Source: [Clostridium] symbiosum (lineage in GTDB: Bacteria > Bacillota > Clostridia > Lachnospirales > Lachnospiraceae). From it: DNA of 64,000 bases. The stretch spans positions 1,014,001 to 1,078,000 of the forward strand of contig CP143946.1 of the NCBI GenBank assembly GCA_036419695.1. Reading direction: 5' to 3'. Shown here piece by piece: positions 24,159 to 33,676 of the stretch. Position numbers and translations under genes: made by a program. Position 1 is the first letter of the stretch; each line of letters opens with the position of its first letter. The notes beneath the pieces were generated by a model that was given only the letters and a program-made list of their open reading frames with translations, searched no databases and was not told the origin of the DNA.

Positions 24159-24193
24159 AAAAAGGAAACCAATCATCACGACAGGAGTGAAAT

Positions 24194-25192
24194 TTGAATA
24201 GAATGACATGTCACAATAAGAAAAAAAAGAGCCGGATCTGGATGAAGCTGTCGGCAGCGGCGCTGGCGCTCAGTCTGATTGTTCTGACCGGATGCGGTAA
24301 GGGAGCTTCGCTGCCTGCCGGTAAAAAAAGCGAAAAAGGGTATTCCCTCCCCGAGATCATGGTAATCGCGATGACGGAGAAAAACCGGTACGAGGAAATC
24401 TGCACGGACCAGATTTGGAATGTCACGATATCCGATGAGCAGGAAGATTTTGCATCCTATTTGACGGGCCAGATTAAAAACTTTATGGAAGAGCTGAAAA
24501 TCATGAATCTGCTGGCCGAGGACAAAAAGATGACCCTGTCGCCGGAGGAACGCTCCCAGATGACTGCTGCGGCCTCGGAATACTATGGGAATCTGACATC
24601 GGAGGACATCTCGCATATGGGAGTCACCGAGGAGGACGTGAGGACGGTATTTGAGGATTACTGTATGGCTGAAAAACTGGTGGAGGCATTGACGGAAGGG
24701 ATTGCCCTGGAAGTCAGCGACAGCGAGGCAAAAGTGATTACACTGATGCAGGCCGAAACCTCCGACAGACAGGCAGCAGAGAATCTGGTCGTTGCTGCGT
24801 CACAGGAAAATGCAAATTTTGAAAAATCTGCCGAGGATGCCGGACTATCCGTCACCACAAGGCAGTTGGGCAGAAAAGAGGAGGCCCAGGGATTTGAGGA
24901 TGCGGCCTTTGAACTGACGAGCGGGCAGGTGAGCCAGGTGATCGAGTCGGACGGCTCATACTATGTGCTGAAATGCGTCAGCGACTATGACGAAGAAGCT
25001 ACGGCGGCCAGGAAGAAAGTCATTTTTGAGGAGCGCAAACGCAAGGCATTCCGGGAAATCTATGACAGGTTCAAGGAGGAGGTCAATCTGACTTACTCGG
25101 GCGATCCATGGAATAAACTGGATCTCGGTTCGGGCAGCTATGCAGCGGGTGCGGATTTCTTTGAAATCTACAGGAAGCATTCGGGACAATAA
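24194..25192 (+). CDS. PrsA/SurA-like peptidyl-prolyl isomerase lipoprotein
   Basis: A 332-residue lipoprotein. The signal peptide ends IVLTGCGKG, with the lipid Cys at about residue 35. SurA-type N-terminal helices follow, then a parvulin-like domain at about 180-280 with QLGRKEEAQGFEDAAFELTSGQVSQVIESDGSYYVLKC. Such proteins fold exported proteins outside the membrane. The start is probably TTG at 24194 (6 bases after AGGAGTG), with ATG 24203 as the alternative. The first parvulin strand is weak, so isomerase activity is likely but not certain. Confidence 0.82.
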   Translation: MNRMTCHNKKKKSRIWMKLSAAALALSLIVLTGCGKGASLPAGKKSEKGYSLPEIMVIAMTEKNRYEEICTDQIWNVTISDEQEDFASYLTGQIKNFMEELKIMNLLAEDKKMTLSPEERSQMTAAASEYYGNLTSEDISHMGVTEEDVRTVFEDYCMAEKLVEALTEGIALEVSDSEAKVITLMQAETSDRQAAENLVVAASQENANFEKSAEDAGLSVTTRQLGRKEEAQGFEDAAFELTSGQVSQVIESDGSYYVLKCVSDYDEEATAARKKVIFEERKRKAFREIYDRFKEEVNLTYSGDPWNKLDLGSGSYAAGADFFEIYRKHSGQ

Positions 25193-25209
25193 CAGGCGAA
25201 AGGCTGGAC

Positions 25210-26532
25210 ATGGAGATGGAAGAACGGCAACGCGGACAAAGCAGAAGAAATCCCAGGAGCCGGAGAAGGCGCGGGGGGAATTCTGTAGGATGGCTTATTC
25301 TGCTTTTGATCACAGCGGCAGCAGTCATGGCAGTTGTTTTAATTCACCGCCACACGGTGAAGAAGGATCAGGAACTGGCGGCAGCGAGGGAATCCTCGGC
25401 GGCGGTCGGGACGGAAGTATTTCCGGGCGATGAGAAAAACGGGACCGGAGATGGAAGCGGAGGTTCTGCAGCCGGGGCGGAAGAAAAGCCGCCGACGGTT
25501 GAGGAGATCATGGCGAGGATGACGCTGGAGGAGAAGGCCCTGCAGCTCTTTATGGTGACGCCTGAGGCGCTCACGGAAGTGGATGAGGTATATGCGGCGG
25601 GCGCAAAGACCGAAGAATCCATTAACAGGTATCCGGTCGGGGGAATTGTTTATTTTAAGCAGAATCTGCGTTCTCCGGAGCAGGTAAAAGATATGCTCAC
25701 CAGGACGCAGAAATATTTCAGGAACCGCATTGGAGTGGAGGCGTTTCTGGCCGTGGACGAAGAGGGCGGGCAGGTTGCCAGAATCAGCGGCAGGGAAGAG
25801 TTTGGGATTGCCTCATTTCCCGATATGCGTGAAATAGGAGCCTCAGGGGATCCGAATAAGGCATATGAAGTGGGCGATAAGATAGGAACTTACCTTGCAG
25901 ATTTGGGTTTTAATATGGACTTTGCCCCGGTGGCGGATGTTCTGACCAATCCTGAAAACACAGTAGTGGCGCGCCGCTCCTTTGGAACGGACGGAGCCGT
26001 AACGGCGGCCTTTTCAAACGAGGTGGTAAAAGGTCTCCAGGCCCACGGTATAAGCGCCGTGCTGAAACATTTTCCAGGACATGGCGGTACGGCGGCGGAC
26101 AGCCACGAAGGATATGCGTCGACGGAGAGGACGCTTGAAGAACTGACGGCAGAAGATTTTGTCCCGTTTAAAGAGGGAGCAGATGCCGGAGCGCATTTTA
26201 TCATGTCAGGACACATCGCCGCACCGGCCGTGACCGGTGATAATACTCCGGCTTCCCTGTCTTCGATGATGCTCACGGAGATCCTGAGAGGGACACTGGG
26301 ATATAATGAGATTATTATTACGGACGCCTTGAATATGGGTGCGGTCATATCCTCTTACAGCCCCGCAGAAGCCGCCGTGAAAGCGCTGCAGGCAGGAAAC
26401 GATATGCTGCTGATGCCGGAGAATTTTAAAGAGGCATATCAGGGCGTGCTGGATGCGGTTCACGATGGCAGACTCTCGGAGGAGAGAATTGATCAGTCGG
26501 TGGAGAGGATTTTAAGGGTGAAATTGAATTGA
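25210..26532 (+). CDS. Beta-N-acetylhexosaminidase, GH3 (NagZ-like)
   Basis: The 440-residue protein has an Arg-rich cytoplasmic tail, one membrane anchor at about 28-47, a Gly/Glu-rich linker and a GH3 domain from about 97. Key features are FLAVDEEGGQVARI, NMDFAPVADV, the NagZ-type KHFPGHGGTAADSHEGY (catalytic His in the flexible loop) and IITDALNMGAV (nucleophile Asp). It removes N-acetylglucosamine from muropeptides, outside the membrane given the anchor. Its stop codon lies inside a dispersed repeat (26526-26685). Confidence 0.92.
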   Translation: MEMEERQRGQSRRNPRSRRRRGGNSVGWLILLLITAAAVMAVVLIHRHTVKKDQELAAARESSAAVGTEVFPGDEKNGTGDGSGGSAAGAEEKPPTVEEIMARMTLEEKALQLFMVTPEALTEVDEVYAAGAKTEESINRYPVGGIVYFKQNLRSPEQVKDMLTRTQKYFRNRIGVEAFLAVDEEGGQVARISGREEFGIASFPDMREIGASGDPNKAYEVGDKIGTYLADLGFNMDFAPVADVLTNPENTVVARRSFGTDGAVTAAFSNEVVKGLQAHGISAVLKHFPGHGGTAADSHEGYASTERTLEELTAEDFVPFKEGADAGAHFIMSGHIAAPAVTGDNTPASLSSMMLTEILRGTLGYNEIIITDALNMGAVISSYSPAEAAVKALQAGNDMLLMPENFKEAYQGVLDAVHDGRLSEERIDQSVERILRVKLN

Positions 26533-26685
26533 GAAGCGGGGACGCCTCTGTCAAATGGCGCATGGTGGATGGTTGGACGAGTCTTCAGTCCCGATTTTAC
26601 AATTTGATGAGGGGGAAGCCGGGCAAGTTGTCGGCGGGACTGGAGACCGGGAAGGGCTCCGTCCCGTCCGTCGCCGTCCTCCCGT
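26526..26685. repeat. Nested-inverted-repeat element, copy A (short form)
   Basis: It begins AATTGAGAAGCGGGGACGCC, nearly the same as the edge of copy B, contains GAGTCTTCAGTCCCG and a degenerate inverse CGGGACTGGAGACC, and ends near the M18 stop codon. The central AAAAGATTCC hairpin found in copies B and C is missing. It lies between the convergent nagZ-like and M18 genes. Confidence 0.7.
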
Positions 26686-27996
26686 TTAACTTAAAAATCT
26701 TCTTGTAAGCTCTGCCAGCGCCCACTGATCTTTTACCCCCATCAGCTCACGCGACGAATGCATTGCAAGGAGCGGTGCGCCCGCATCGACCGTGGGCATG
26801 GTCAACAGGCAGGAAGAAATGCTTCCCAGCGTGGAACCGCCGCGGATATCGGAACGGTTGGAAAATTTACGGTATGGTATGCTGTTCCTTCGGCAGATAT
26901 CCTCAATGACGCTGACATAGGAGGCATCTGTGGCATAGGCCTGGGAAACGGCAAGTTTGAGTGCGACGCCCTCATTCAGACAGATGCGGTCCTTGGGATC
27001 GTATTTTTCGGCCTGGTTGGGATGCAGGGCATGGGCTACGTCGAGGGAGAGCAGGAAACCTCCAAAGAGAGCATTGAGAAAATCACTGCGGCCATAGCCC
27101 AGGCTGAGATAGACTTTTTCCATAATCCGTTCCAGAAGAGGGGAGGCGGCTCCCTGTTTGGTGCTGCTGCCGATCTCCTCGTTATCATAGAGAACGGCGG
27201 CATTAATTCCGTTTTCCCGGCGGCTGTCCATGATTCCGCTCAGGCAGGCATGGACCGAGGTCAGATTGTCGAGGCGCGGGGAGGAGAGCATCTCATCATT
27301 GATTCCAAGCAAACAGGGCTCGTCGCAGTTATAGATATAAAATTCATAATCCAAAATATCCTCCTTATTACGGCCCGTTTCCTTCGCCAGGAGATCAAGG
27401 AAAAAGGAGTCTTTATTCAGCGTTTCATCCAGCACGGCCAATATCGGCTGCATGTCTTTCTGAGGATTTAATTCCACTCCCTTATTTACTTCACGGTTAA
27501 AATGGATCGCAAGATTTGGTACGGTCAGAAGCGGGCGGGCAAAGTCCACCAGCAGAACTTCGGGATGAAAAGGATCCATGCCGCGCACGCAGACTTTTCC
27601 GGCCAGAGACAGGGGACGGTCCAGCCAGGTGTTCAGGATGGGTCCTCCATAGACCGATACATTCAGCTTTGCATAAGGCCCGCAGGTCAGCTCAGGAGAC
27701 GGTTTGACCATCAGACAGGGCCAGTCGGTGTGGGAAGCAACAACCCGCAGACCAGGAACCCCGCCGCCGGAGACGGCATCTTTGCCAACGGAAAAAGCGG
27801 CCAGGGAGGTGTCAAAAATGTTAACATAATAAGACTTACCTGCCTGAACAGACCAGGGGGAGTCCAGCTTCAATTCCTCAAATCCCTGCGCTTCCAAAAT
27901 CCCTGTGGAATACCGGATCGTGTGGAACGGAGAAACTCCTGCCCTGAGATGGCCGATCAGTTCGGCGGTGTCTTTTTGATATGAAATTGAGTTCAT
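26686..27996 (-). CDS. apeB: M18 family aminopeptidase
   Basis: The 436-residue metallopeptidase removes N-terminal residues from peptides in the cytoplasm. The dizinc-site motifs are visible: VVASHTDWPCLMVKP (His-x-Asp), SPRLDNLTSVHACL (bridging Asp), AVLYDNEEIGSSTKQGA (Glu pair), VDVAHALHPN-type SLDVAHALHPNQAEKYD, and the late TVDAGAPLLAMHSSREL with the last His ligand. Length and order match the family. It is transcribed leftward and converges on the NagZ-like gene. Confidence 0.93.
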   Translation of the reverse strand: MNSISYQKDTAELIGHLRAGVSPFHTIRYSTGILEAQGFEELKLDSPWSVQAGKSYYVNIFDTSLAAFSVGKDAVSGGGVPGLRVVASHTDWPCLMVKPSPELTCGPYAKLNVSVYGGPILNTWLDRPLSLAGKVCVRGMDPFHPEVLLVDFARPLLTVPNLAIHFNREVNKGVELNPQKDMQPILAVLDETLNKDSFFLDLLAKETGRNKEDILDYEFYIYNCDEPCLLGINDEMLSSPRLDNLTSVHACLSGIMDSRRENGINAAVLYDNEEIGSSTKQGAASPLLERIMEKVYLSLGYGRSDFLNALFGGFLLSLDVAHALHPNQAEKYDPKDRICLNEGVALKLAVSQAYATDASYVSVIEDICRRNSIPYRKFSNRSDIRGGSTLGSISSCLLTMPTVDAGAPLLAMHSSRELMGVKDQWALAELTRRFLS

Positions 27997-28054
27997 GATA
28001 TAAATCCTCCTTTTGGATAATAGTGATGAAAAATCCGGTTTGTCCGGTTTTATT

Positions 28055-28093
28055 GAGTGGCAATGAAAAGTTCGCGAAGCGTGCTTTTCGTTG
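28055..28093. repeat. REP-like palindrome (CAATGAAAAG type), copy 2
   Basis: It differs from copy 1 (3551-3589) by a single base within GAGTGGCAATGAAAAGTTCG to CTTTTCGTTG, and again follows a small hairpin (CCGGTTTGTCCGG) with TTTTATT. Confidence 0.8.
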
Positions 28094-28200
28094 TTTGATT
28101 CTTCTTACGAATGACAGGCCCCGTGTGCAGAGCATGAGGCCATTCTCATAATGATTCAAGTATAATGAATGTGAAGGCAATATGCAAGAAGGAAGGAGTT

Positions 28201-28500
28201 TAATTGAGATGCGAGGACGCCTCTGTAAGACGGCGGACGGGGGAGTGGGAGGGTGTGGATGAGTCTTCAGTCCCGGTTGGTAGGGGGTGGTGAGGGGGAA
28301 TCCAGGAGAAAAGATTCCTACGGGGACCCGCTTCCGCTTGCGGAGCGCACAGCGGATGCTAGGCTCGAAAGAACCTCGCCAAGCACCGGCGGGCTCCAAT
28401 GTCCCCTTCGGAATCTTTTCTCCTTCCTTCCCCGGGCAGGTTGTCGACGGGACTGAAGACTCAGGGAAGGTGACTGTCCCGTCCGCCGGCTTCAGGGGCT
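28201..28500. repeat. Nested-inverted-repeat element, copy B (full form)
   Basis: Outer arms GAGTCTTCAGTCCCG (28261-28275) and CGGGACTGAAGACTC (28448-28462) are perfect inverses. Inner arms GGAGAAAAGATTCC (28305-28318) and GGAATCTTTTCTCC (28410-28423) are also perfect. A central hairpin region contains GCTAGGCTCGAAAGAACCTC. Flanking bases on both sides are shared with copies A, C and D. The gap 27997-29168 contains this copy, copy C and one REP palindrome, and no gene I can support. Confidence 0.85.
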
Positions 28501-28799
28501 GATTGTCTCTTTCGTCAAGTGCGGAGGGAGGTCTTGTTGCGGCCACTATGTAGTCGTGAATCTTTTACCTTATGAAGGTATTTTTGGCTGAATTCAGAGA
28601 AAAATCTAAAGCTAAATTCAAGGTTAGATTTTATGATTAATCTAAAAATTCAATAGTTATTCAAGGATAGGTAAGGCACCAAAGCTCAGATTCATCAATT
28701 GAATACCATACAGGAGTCATTCTCCCGTAATTCGAGGAAATGTAGTGGCAGCGACAATACCTCCCCCCTTTGAAGGAATACGAACAATTCAGCGGCCGC

Positions 28800-29100
28800 A
28801 GGCCGGGGTACGGGATGGCGAAAAACCTTCGCGTCTTCAGTCCCGGCCATAATCTTCCCGTGGGGAATCCGGGAGAAAAAGATTCCGCAGGGAACCTGGG
28901 AGTCCATCAGCACTTAGGCGGCGTTTCTCAGACGCCTTAGTACTGTTATGTACTCCAAAGAGCGCAAGCGTTTCCCGGAAGAACTTTTTCTGCCCGGATT
29001 CCCCACCCGCGACAACCTACAGCCCGGGACTGAAGACTCACACCCTCCCTCTCACCATCCCGCCCCCCGACCGTCCCGGCGGCGTTCTCCTTCCTCAATT
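28800..29100. repeat. Nested-inverted-repeat element, copy C (opposite orientation)
   Basis: Outer arms GTCTTCAGTCCCGG (28833-28846) and CCGGGACTGAAGAC (29024-29037), and inner arms GGGGAATCCGGG-GAAAAAG (28862-28881) and CTTTTTCTGCCCGGATTCCCC-type (28984-29004). The centre has CACTTAGGCGGCGTTTCTCA, which aligns with the reverse complement of copy B's centre. The right flank ends CCTCAATTA, as does the left edge of copy B inverted. Confidence 0.85.
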
Positions 29101-29168
29101 AAATCCCCTTATTCGGAGTTGCACGAACTTCCCCAGTGAGGTAAAATGGGAGAAGACGGAGGGAGATT

Positions 29169-29666
29169 ATGGTTGCATTACAGATTGCCGATATGAAGGC
29201 ATTTACAAAAAAATTATTTATTGGGGAGACTTTCGACCGTTTTCTGGTGCGTGAGGCCACGATTGTTACATTTAACAGCTTTTCGATCGACGGAAAAGTC
29301 AGACATGGATTTTATTCCGACGAGGAGCTGGAAGAGGGAAAGATTGAGGCATATTCGTCCTGGAAGGCGCTTCGGCCATTTTGTTTTTCGCTGATTAAGG
29401 GAAGCAAGCTGCCGGAGAGTTTTGCGATAGTGTTTAAACTGCCTCCCGAAAATGTGGAGCGTTTTCTGAAGGACAGGGGTTCCTCCTGGCTTCCGGAGCA
29501 GGTGGGCGGGCTTTTTATCAACGTCAGGTATGAGGAAAAGGTATTATCCTGCATTACCGGACTGTCCATGAACCAGTTTACAATGGACCGGACCCTGGAA
29601 CGGGAGTGGGATGATTCCATAAAGGCATTTTTGAAAAAAGAAGAGATTGCTTTTGAGGAAGGATAG
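29169..29666 (+). CDS. DUF5721 family protein
   Basis: A 165-residue protein beginning MVALQIADMKAFTKKLFIGE, with FDRFLVREATIVTFNSFSID, a WKALRPFCFSLIKGSKLPES segment and an end rich in Glu/Lys. I recognise the pattern as the uncharacterised DUF5721 family common in Lachnospiraceae. No catalytic motif, signal peptide or membrane span is visible, so it is probably cytoplasmic. The start follows GGAGGGAG. It stands alone between repeats and a terminator. Confidence 0.75.
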   Translation: MVALQIADMKAFTKKLFIGETFDRFLVREATIVTFNSFSIDGKVRHGFYSDEELEEGKIEAYSSWKALRPFCFSLIKGSKLPESFAIVFKLPPENVERFLKDRGSSWLPEQVGGLFINVRYEEKVLSCITGLSMNQFTMDRTLEREWDDSIKAFLKKEEIAFEEG

Positions 29667-29733
29667 AACAGTAAACATTAAGAAGCACAGAGAAGTAAAG
29701 ATTCGCGGATAAAAACAGAAATTATTCAAAAAA

Positions 29734-29778
29734 GCCCCGATATCCCAGTTCGCAATACACCGGGATATCGGGGCTTTT
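29734..29778. terminator. Bidirectional terminator
   Basis: GCCCCGATATCCC (29734-29746) pairs with GGGATATCGGGGC (29762-29774). It is flanked by an A-run on the left and TTTT on the right, serving the two convergent genes. Confidence 0.9.
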
Positions 29779-29816
29779 GATTATTTTACTTTATAATCCG
29801 TTTGCTGGTGGCCTGG

Positions 29817-30977
29817 TTAATGGCTTAAAATATATTTGCTGAAGAGAACCGGAATCTGTTTGTTCTGATCCCAGATTGACTGGTATTCGGAGAAGGCGAC
29901 CGGACAGGTGGAACGTCCCACCTCAATCGTGATGCCTGCCACTGGATTTCCTTTTCTCTGGAGCCAGTCTTTAAATCCGCCTACGCCTTTGCTGCCAAGT
30001 ACCTGGTACCCGGTTACACCGGCGGCGGTGAGGGCCATGTCGTTGGACTCCGCCATCTTCTGGTTATTGTCGGTATCCCAGTAGAGGACTCTTCCCATCG
30101 CGTGATAGTTGATAACGGCGGAAAATGCCTGCTGCTGGACCAGGTTGGCCAGAGCCTGTGATTCCGGCTCGGACAGAGGGGAGGCTCCCTTGTAGTCGGT
30201 AAATGAGTTGTGAGCCAGGGTTGGGTTCAGGGATTCCCAGCCTGCATCGAAGTTATGGTTCAAATCGACTCCGCGGGCGTTACTCTTCCAGCGGATCAGA
30301 TACTCGTCATAACTAAGTGAGGTACGGGCATCCGCCACGTCCATGGTGTAGCAGTTCTGAATGTTCTGGCGCAGCTCTTCGGAGCGGATGGCTCCTTCGC
30401 CGAACTGGCTGATGGCGACCCCGTCGGGGTTTGCCATCGGGACAAAATGGATGGAAACATTATTCAGGATGGAAGAAAGCGGCTGGTTGTTATATGTTCC
30501 TGAATCGTAGAAAGCAAGCATATATTCCAGCTGCTGCATCATCAGGGGAACTACAATATATTCCCTTGCATGGATTGCTCCCTGAAAAAGGATCTTTTTC
30601 GGCGCGCCCGGGTTTCCGATGACAACGTCGTAAATATTTCTCCCGTCGAGAGACTGGCCGATGACATTGACCGCCATGTGGTTTCCATAGCGTGCGGCCA
30701 ATGCGGCGATATCCTGTTCCATCTGCTCATAAGAGTATTTATCGACCGGTTTTACTACCGGATCGGAGAGATTCTGGTTATAAAAGCTGTTATCCACGGG
30801 GACAGAGGCGCCGGGGCCGTTTCCGGGGCCAGGGGAAGGGGTCGACAGGGATGCATCATCAGCCGGACCGGCAAAAGCAGTACCTGCGAATATGCTGGAA
30901 AATGCCAGCGACAGGGAAATATATCCGACAGCAGCGCTTTTTTTCAGGAAGCGCCGTAAGTTTGTTCTACGGTTCAT
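29817..30977 (-). CDS. Secreted M14 family zinc carboxypeptidase
   Basis: The 386-residue exported enzyme has a Sec signal peptide with a twin-Arg-like start (MNRRTNLRRFLKK) and likely cleavage after GTAFA. A Pro/Gly-rich linker reaches about residue 65, and the M14 domain follows. Zinc ligands lie in LFQGAIHAREYIV (His-x-x-Glu) and VINYHAMG (third His); the catalytic Glu is in VAGITIEVGRST; substrate Arg and Asn are in RGVDLNHNFDAGW. It probably trims cell-wall peptides (gamma-D-glutamyl-type) or dietary peptides. It has its own leftward unit. Confidence 0.9.
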   Translation of the reverse strand: MNRRTNLRRFLKKSAAVGYISLSLAFSSIFAGTAFAGPADDASLSTPSPGPGNGPGASVPVDNSFYNQNLSDPVVKPVDKYSYEQMEQDIAALAARYGNHMAVNVIGQSLDGRNIYDVVIGNPGAPKKILFQGAIHAREYIVVPLMMQQLEYMLAFYDSGTYNNQPLSSILNNVSIHFVPMANPDGVAISQFGEGAIRSEELRQNIQNCYTMDVADARTSLSYDEYLIRWKSNARGVDLNHNFDAGWESLNPTLAHNSFTDYKGASPLSEPESQALANLVQQQAFSAVINYHAMGRVLYWDTDNNQKMAESNDMALTAAGVTGYQVLGSKGVGGFKDWLQRKGNPVAGITIEVGRSTCPVAFSEYQSIWDQNKQIPVLFSKYILSH

Positions 30978-31152
30978 TTAGAGTATCCTCCTTATTTTGT
31001 GTGGCTCAATGCGACTGTTCAGTACCCTCATTATTGCCGGTTTACGGTTTATATAAAACGATCCCTGAACAATTACGACTCACTCATTATAAAAGTTCTG
31101 GTATAGATTGTCAACGAACTGGAAAAAACTGAAAGAAAAACGCAAGGTTTGG

Positions 31153-31233
31153 GTTACTGTTCACAGGCAGTATTCCGCGAAGCGTGTTATTGTTCGCAGC
31201 ACATCTGCTTTTAGCTGGGGTGTGAACAGTAAC
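31153..31233. repeat. Inverted-repeat element (GTTACTGTTCACA type), copy 1
   Basis: GTTACTGTTCACA (31153-31165) and TGTGAACAGTAAC (31221-31233) are perfect inverses around about 55 bases that include CCGCGAAGCGTG. A similar, shorter element lies at 47189-47225. Confidence 0.75.
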
Positions 31234-31252
31234 AGGTTTGGTAATCAAATTA

Positions 31253-31279
31253 TTAGCACTCAATGCAAATGAGTGCTAA
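31253..31279. promoter_or_regulatory. CIRCE operator (HrcA binding site)
   Basis: TTAGCACTC, nine bases, then GAGTGCTAA: an exact match to the CIRCE consensus. It lies 7 bases upstream of the -35 box of htpG, so HrcA probably represses htpG here. Confidence 0.95.
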
Positions 31280-31286
31280 TTTTCTA

Positions 31287-31315
31287 TTGACATCTGGAAG
31301 AAGTGGTATTAGAAT
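31287..31315 (+). promoter_or_regulatory. Sigma-A promoter of htpG
   Basis: TTGACA (31287-31292) and TAGAAT (31310-31315) are 17 bases apart, directly downstream of CIRCE. Confidence 0.8.
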
Positions 31316-31411
31316 AATAAATGCACGGCAGGAGGAATGGGAATGCCGCCGCACAACAAAGTATCTTAAGAAAATAAATATAAAAAATAAGGCAGTAAAG
31401 GAGTGTTTATT

Positions 31412-33418
31412 ATGGCAGCTAGAACAGGCAGCTTATCAATCAACAGCGAGAATATCTTCCCTATTATAAAAAAATGGCTTTATTCCGACCACGACATTTT
31501 CTACAGGGAATTGATTTCCAACGGCTGTGATGCAATCACAAAGCTCAAAAAACTGGAGCTTATGGGTGAATTCGTTAAACCGGAAGATCTGGAATACAAA
31601 ATTCAGGTGACGGTAGACTCTAATGCAAAGACGATCACGGTGGAAGATAACGGTATCGGTATGACCGCTGAGGAAGTGGAAGAGTACATCAATCAGATCG
31701 CGTTTTCGGGCGCACAGGACTTCCTGGAGAAGTATAAGGACAAGGCCAATGAGGATCAGATTATCGGTCACTTCGGACTTGGCTTCTATTCTGCGTTCAT
31801 GGTAGCGGACCGCGTTGTAATCGACACTCTGTCCTATCGGGATGGGGCAAAGCCGGTTCACTGGGAATCCGAAGGCGGAACGGAATTTACGATGGATGAA
31901 GGCGACAAGGAAACCATCGGTACGAGGATTGTCCTCTACTTAAATGACGACAGCGCTGAATTCAGTAATGAGTACAGGGCGCGTGAAGTAATCCAGAAAT
32001 ACTGTGCTTTCATGCCGGTGGAGATTTTCCTGGACAACAGCGCGGCAGAGCCTCAGTATGAGACGATTGAAAAGGACGAGCTGACGGAGAAGGATACGGT
32101 TGTAGAGACCGTAATCGAGGAGGCGAAGACAGAGGAGAAGGAGAACGAGGACGGCACAAAAGAGACGGTTGAAGTATCACCGAGAACCGAAAAATACAAG
32201 ATCCTCAAACGTCCGGTCGCCCTCAACGACATCCACCCGCTCTGGAACAAGCATCCGAATGAGTGCACCGAGGAGGAGTATAAAGAATTTTACCGCAAGG
32301 TATTTATGGACTTTAAGGAGCCGTTGTTCTGGATTCACCTGAACATGGACTACCCGTTCAACCTGAAAGGAATTCTCTATTTCCCGAAGATCAACATGGA
32401 GTATGAGAGCCTTGAGGGAACAATCAAGCTTTATAACAACCAGGTATTTATTGCCGACAACATTAAGGAAGTCATTCCGGAATTCCTGATGCTCTTAAAG
32501 GGCGTGATCGACTGTCCGGATCTGCCTCTTAACGTATCCAGAAGCGCTCTTCAGAACGACGGTTTTGTTAAGAAGATTTCCGATTACATCACAAAGAAAG
32601 TGGCGGACAAACTTTCAGGAATGTGCAAGACAGACCGGGAAAATTACGAAAAATACTGGGATGACATTTCTCCATTTATCAAATTCGGCTGCCTGAAAGA
32701 CGACAAATTTGCCGAGAAGATGGATGACTATATCATTTTCAAAAACCTGGAAGGCAAATATCTGACGCTGAAGGACTGCGAGGAGAGAGCTAAAGAAGAA
32801 AACCATGAGAATAAGCTCTTCTATGTAACGGACGAAAAGGAGCAGGGCCAGTACATCAACATGTTTAAGGAGTCCGGCCAGGACGCCCTCATTCTGCCTC
32901 ACAACATCGACAATCCGTTCATCGGACGTCTGGAGCAGAAACATGAAAACCTGAAATTCCTCCGTATCGACGCGGATGTCAATGAGACGATGAAGGAAGA
33001 AGTAGCCGAGGAGGACAAGGAAGCGCTCGGCAAATCGGAGGAGACTCTGACGGAACTTTTCCGCAAAACACTGGGAGACGACAAGCTCCAGGTTAAGGTG
33101 GAGAAACTTAAAAACGAGTCCATTTCCTCGATGATTACCGTTTCTGAGGAATCACGCCGTATGCAGGAAATGATGAAGATGTACAACATGTACGGAATGG
33201 ATCCTTCCATGTTCGGCGGAAGCGGACAGGTTTTAATCCTGAATGCAAACAATAATCTGGTTCAGTATGTGCTGGAGAACGGTGAGGGCGAGAACACAGG
33301 AAAGATTTGTGAACAGCTCTATGATTTGGCGCTGCTCAGCCACGGCTCCCTGACACCGGAGAGAATGACAAAATTTATTGCAAGAAGCAACGAGATTATG
33401 GGAATGCTTGCTAAATAA
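31412..33418 (+). CDS. htpG: Molecular chaperone HtpG (Hsp90)
   Basis: HtpG is the bacterial Hsp90, an ATP-driven dimeric chaperone in the cytoplasm. The 668-residue protein has the GHKL ATPase domain with ELISNGCDAITKL, the VEDNGIGMTAEEV loop and GHFGLGFYSAFMVAD. Then come the middle domain with PLNVSRSALQND and a C-terminal dimerisation region. A charged segment at about 215-260 (Glu/Lys/Thr-rich) is longer than in E. coli HtpG. The start at 31412 follows AAAGGAG. Control by CIRCE rather than a class III system is inferred from the upstream operator. Confidence 0.97.
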   Translation: MAARTGSLSINSENIFPIIKKWLYSDHDIFYRELISNGCDAITKLKKLELMGEFVKPEDLEYKIQVTVDSNAKTITVEDNGIGMTAEEVEEYINQIAFSGAQDFLEKYKDKANEDQIIGHFGLGFYSAFMVADRVVIDTLSYRDGAKPVHWESEGGTEFTMDEGDKETIGTRIVLYLNDDSAEFSNEYRAREVIQKYCAFMPVEIFLDNSAAEPQYETIEKDELTEKDTVVETVIEEAKTEEKENEDGTKETVEVSPRTEKYKILKRPVALNDIHPLWNKHPNECTEEEYKEFYRKVFMDFKEPLFWIHLNMDYPFNLKGILYFPKINMEYESLEGTIKLYNNQVFIADNIKEVIPEFLMLLKGVIDCPDLPLNVSRSALQNDGFVKKISDYITKKVADKLSGMCKTDRENYEKYWDDISPFIKFGCLKDDKFAEKMDDYIIFKNLEGKYLTLKDCEERAKEENHENKLFYVTDEKEQGQYINMFKESGQDALILPHNIDNPFIGRLEQKHENLKFLRIDADVNETMKEEVAEEDKEALGKSEETLTELFRKTLGDDKLQVKVEKLKNESISSMITVSEESRRMQEMMKMYNMYGMDPSMFGGSGQVLILNANNNLVQYVLENGEGENTGKICEQLYDLALLSHGSLTPERMTKFIARSNEIMGMLAK

Positions 33419-33445
33419 GATTCCCGGACGTTCAGAATAGTGAGA

Positions 33446-33521
33446 AGACACAGGGCGCCCTGTGCGTAGAAAAAACTGTTACCGAAAGCAGATTTCTATG
33501 CAGGGCGCCCTGCGTCTTTTT
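33446..33521 (+). terminator. Long terminator hairpin after htpG
   Basis: AAGACACAGGGCGCCCTGTG and the matching inverse around GCAGGGCGCCCTGCGTCTT form a long stem, followed by TTTTTAAT. Each arm contains the palindrome CAGGGCGCCCTG. Confidence 0.8.
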
Positions 33522-33676
33522 AATGGGTAATATAACAAAAAATTGTTGTTGAGAACGACAAAATACATTGTTGGATTTTGTGGATTGGATGTCATACAAT
33601 AAGGACAGACGATGAAAGAAAAGACTGGCCATGGCGGCTTTGATCGTAACCACACAAATGAAATGAGGGGGAAAAC

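Noticed and set aside
26758..27984. Two plus-strand frames opposite the M18 peptidase
   Set aside because: The opposite strand has all M18 metal motifs; these frames are antisense shadows.
28500..28800. Possible small gene between repeat copies B and C
   Set aside because: Only short frames without ribosome-binding sites; the sequence is AT-rich with scattered AATCTA-like words.
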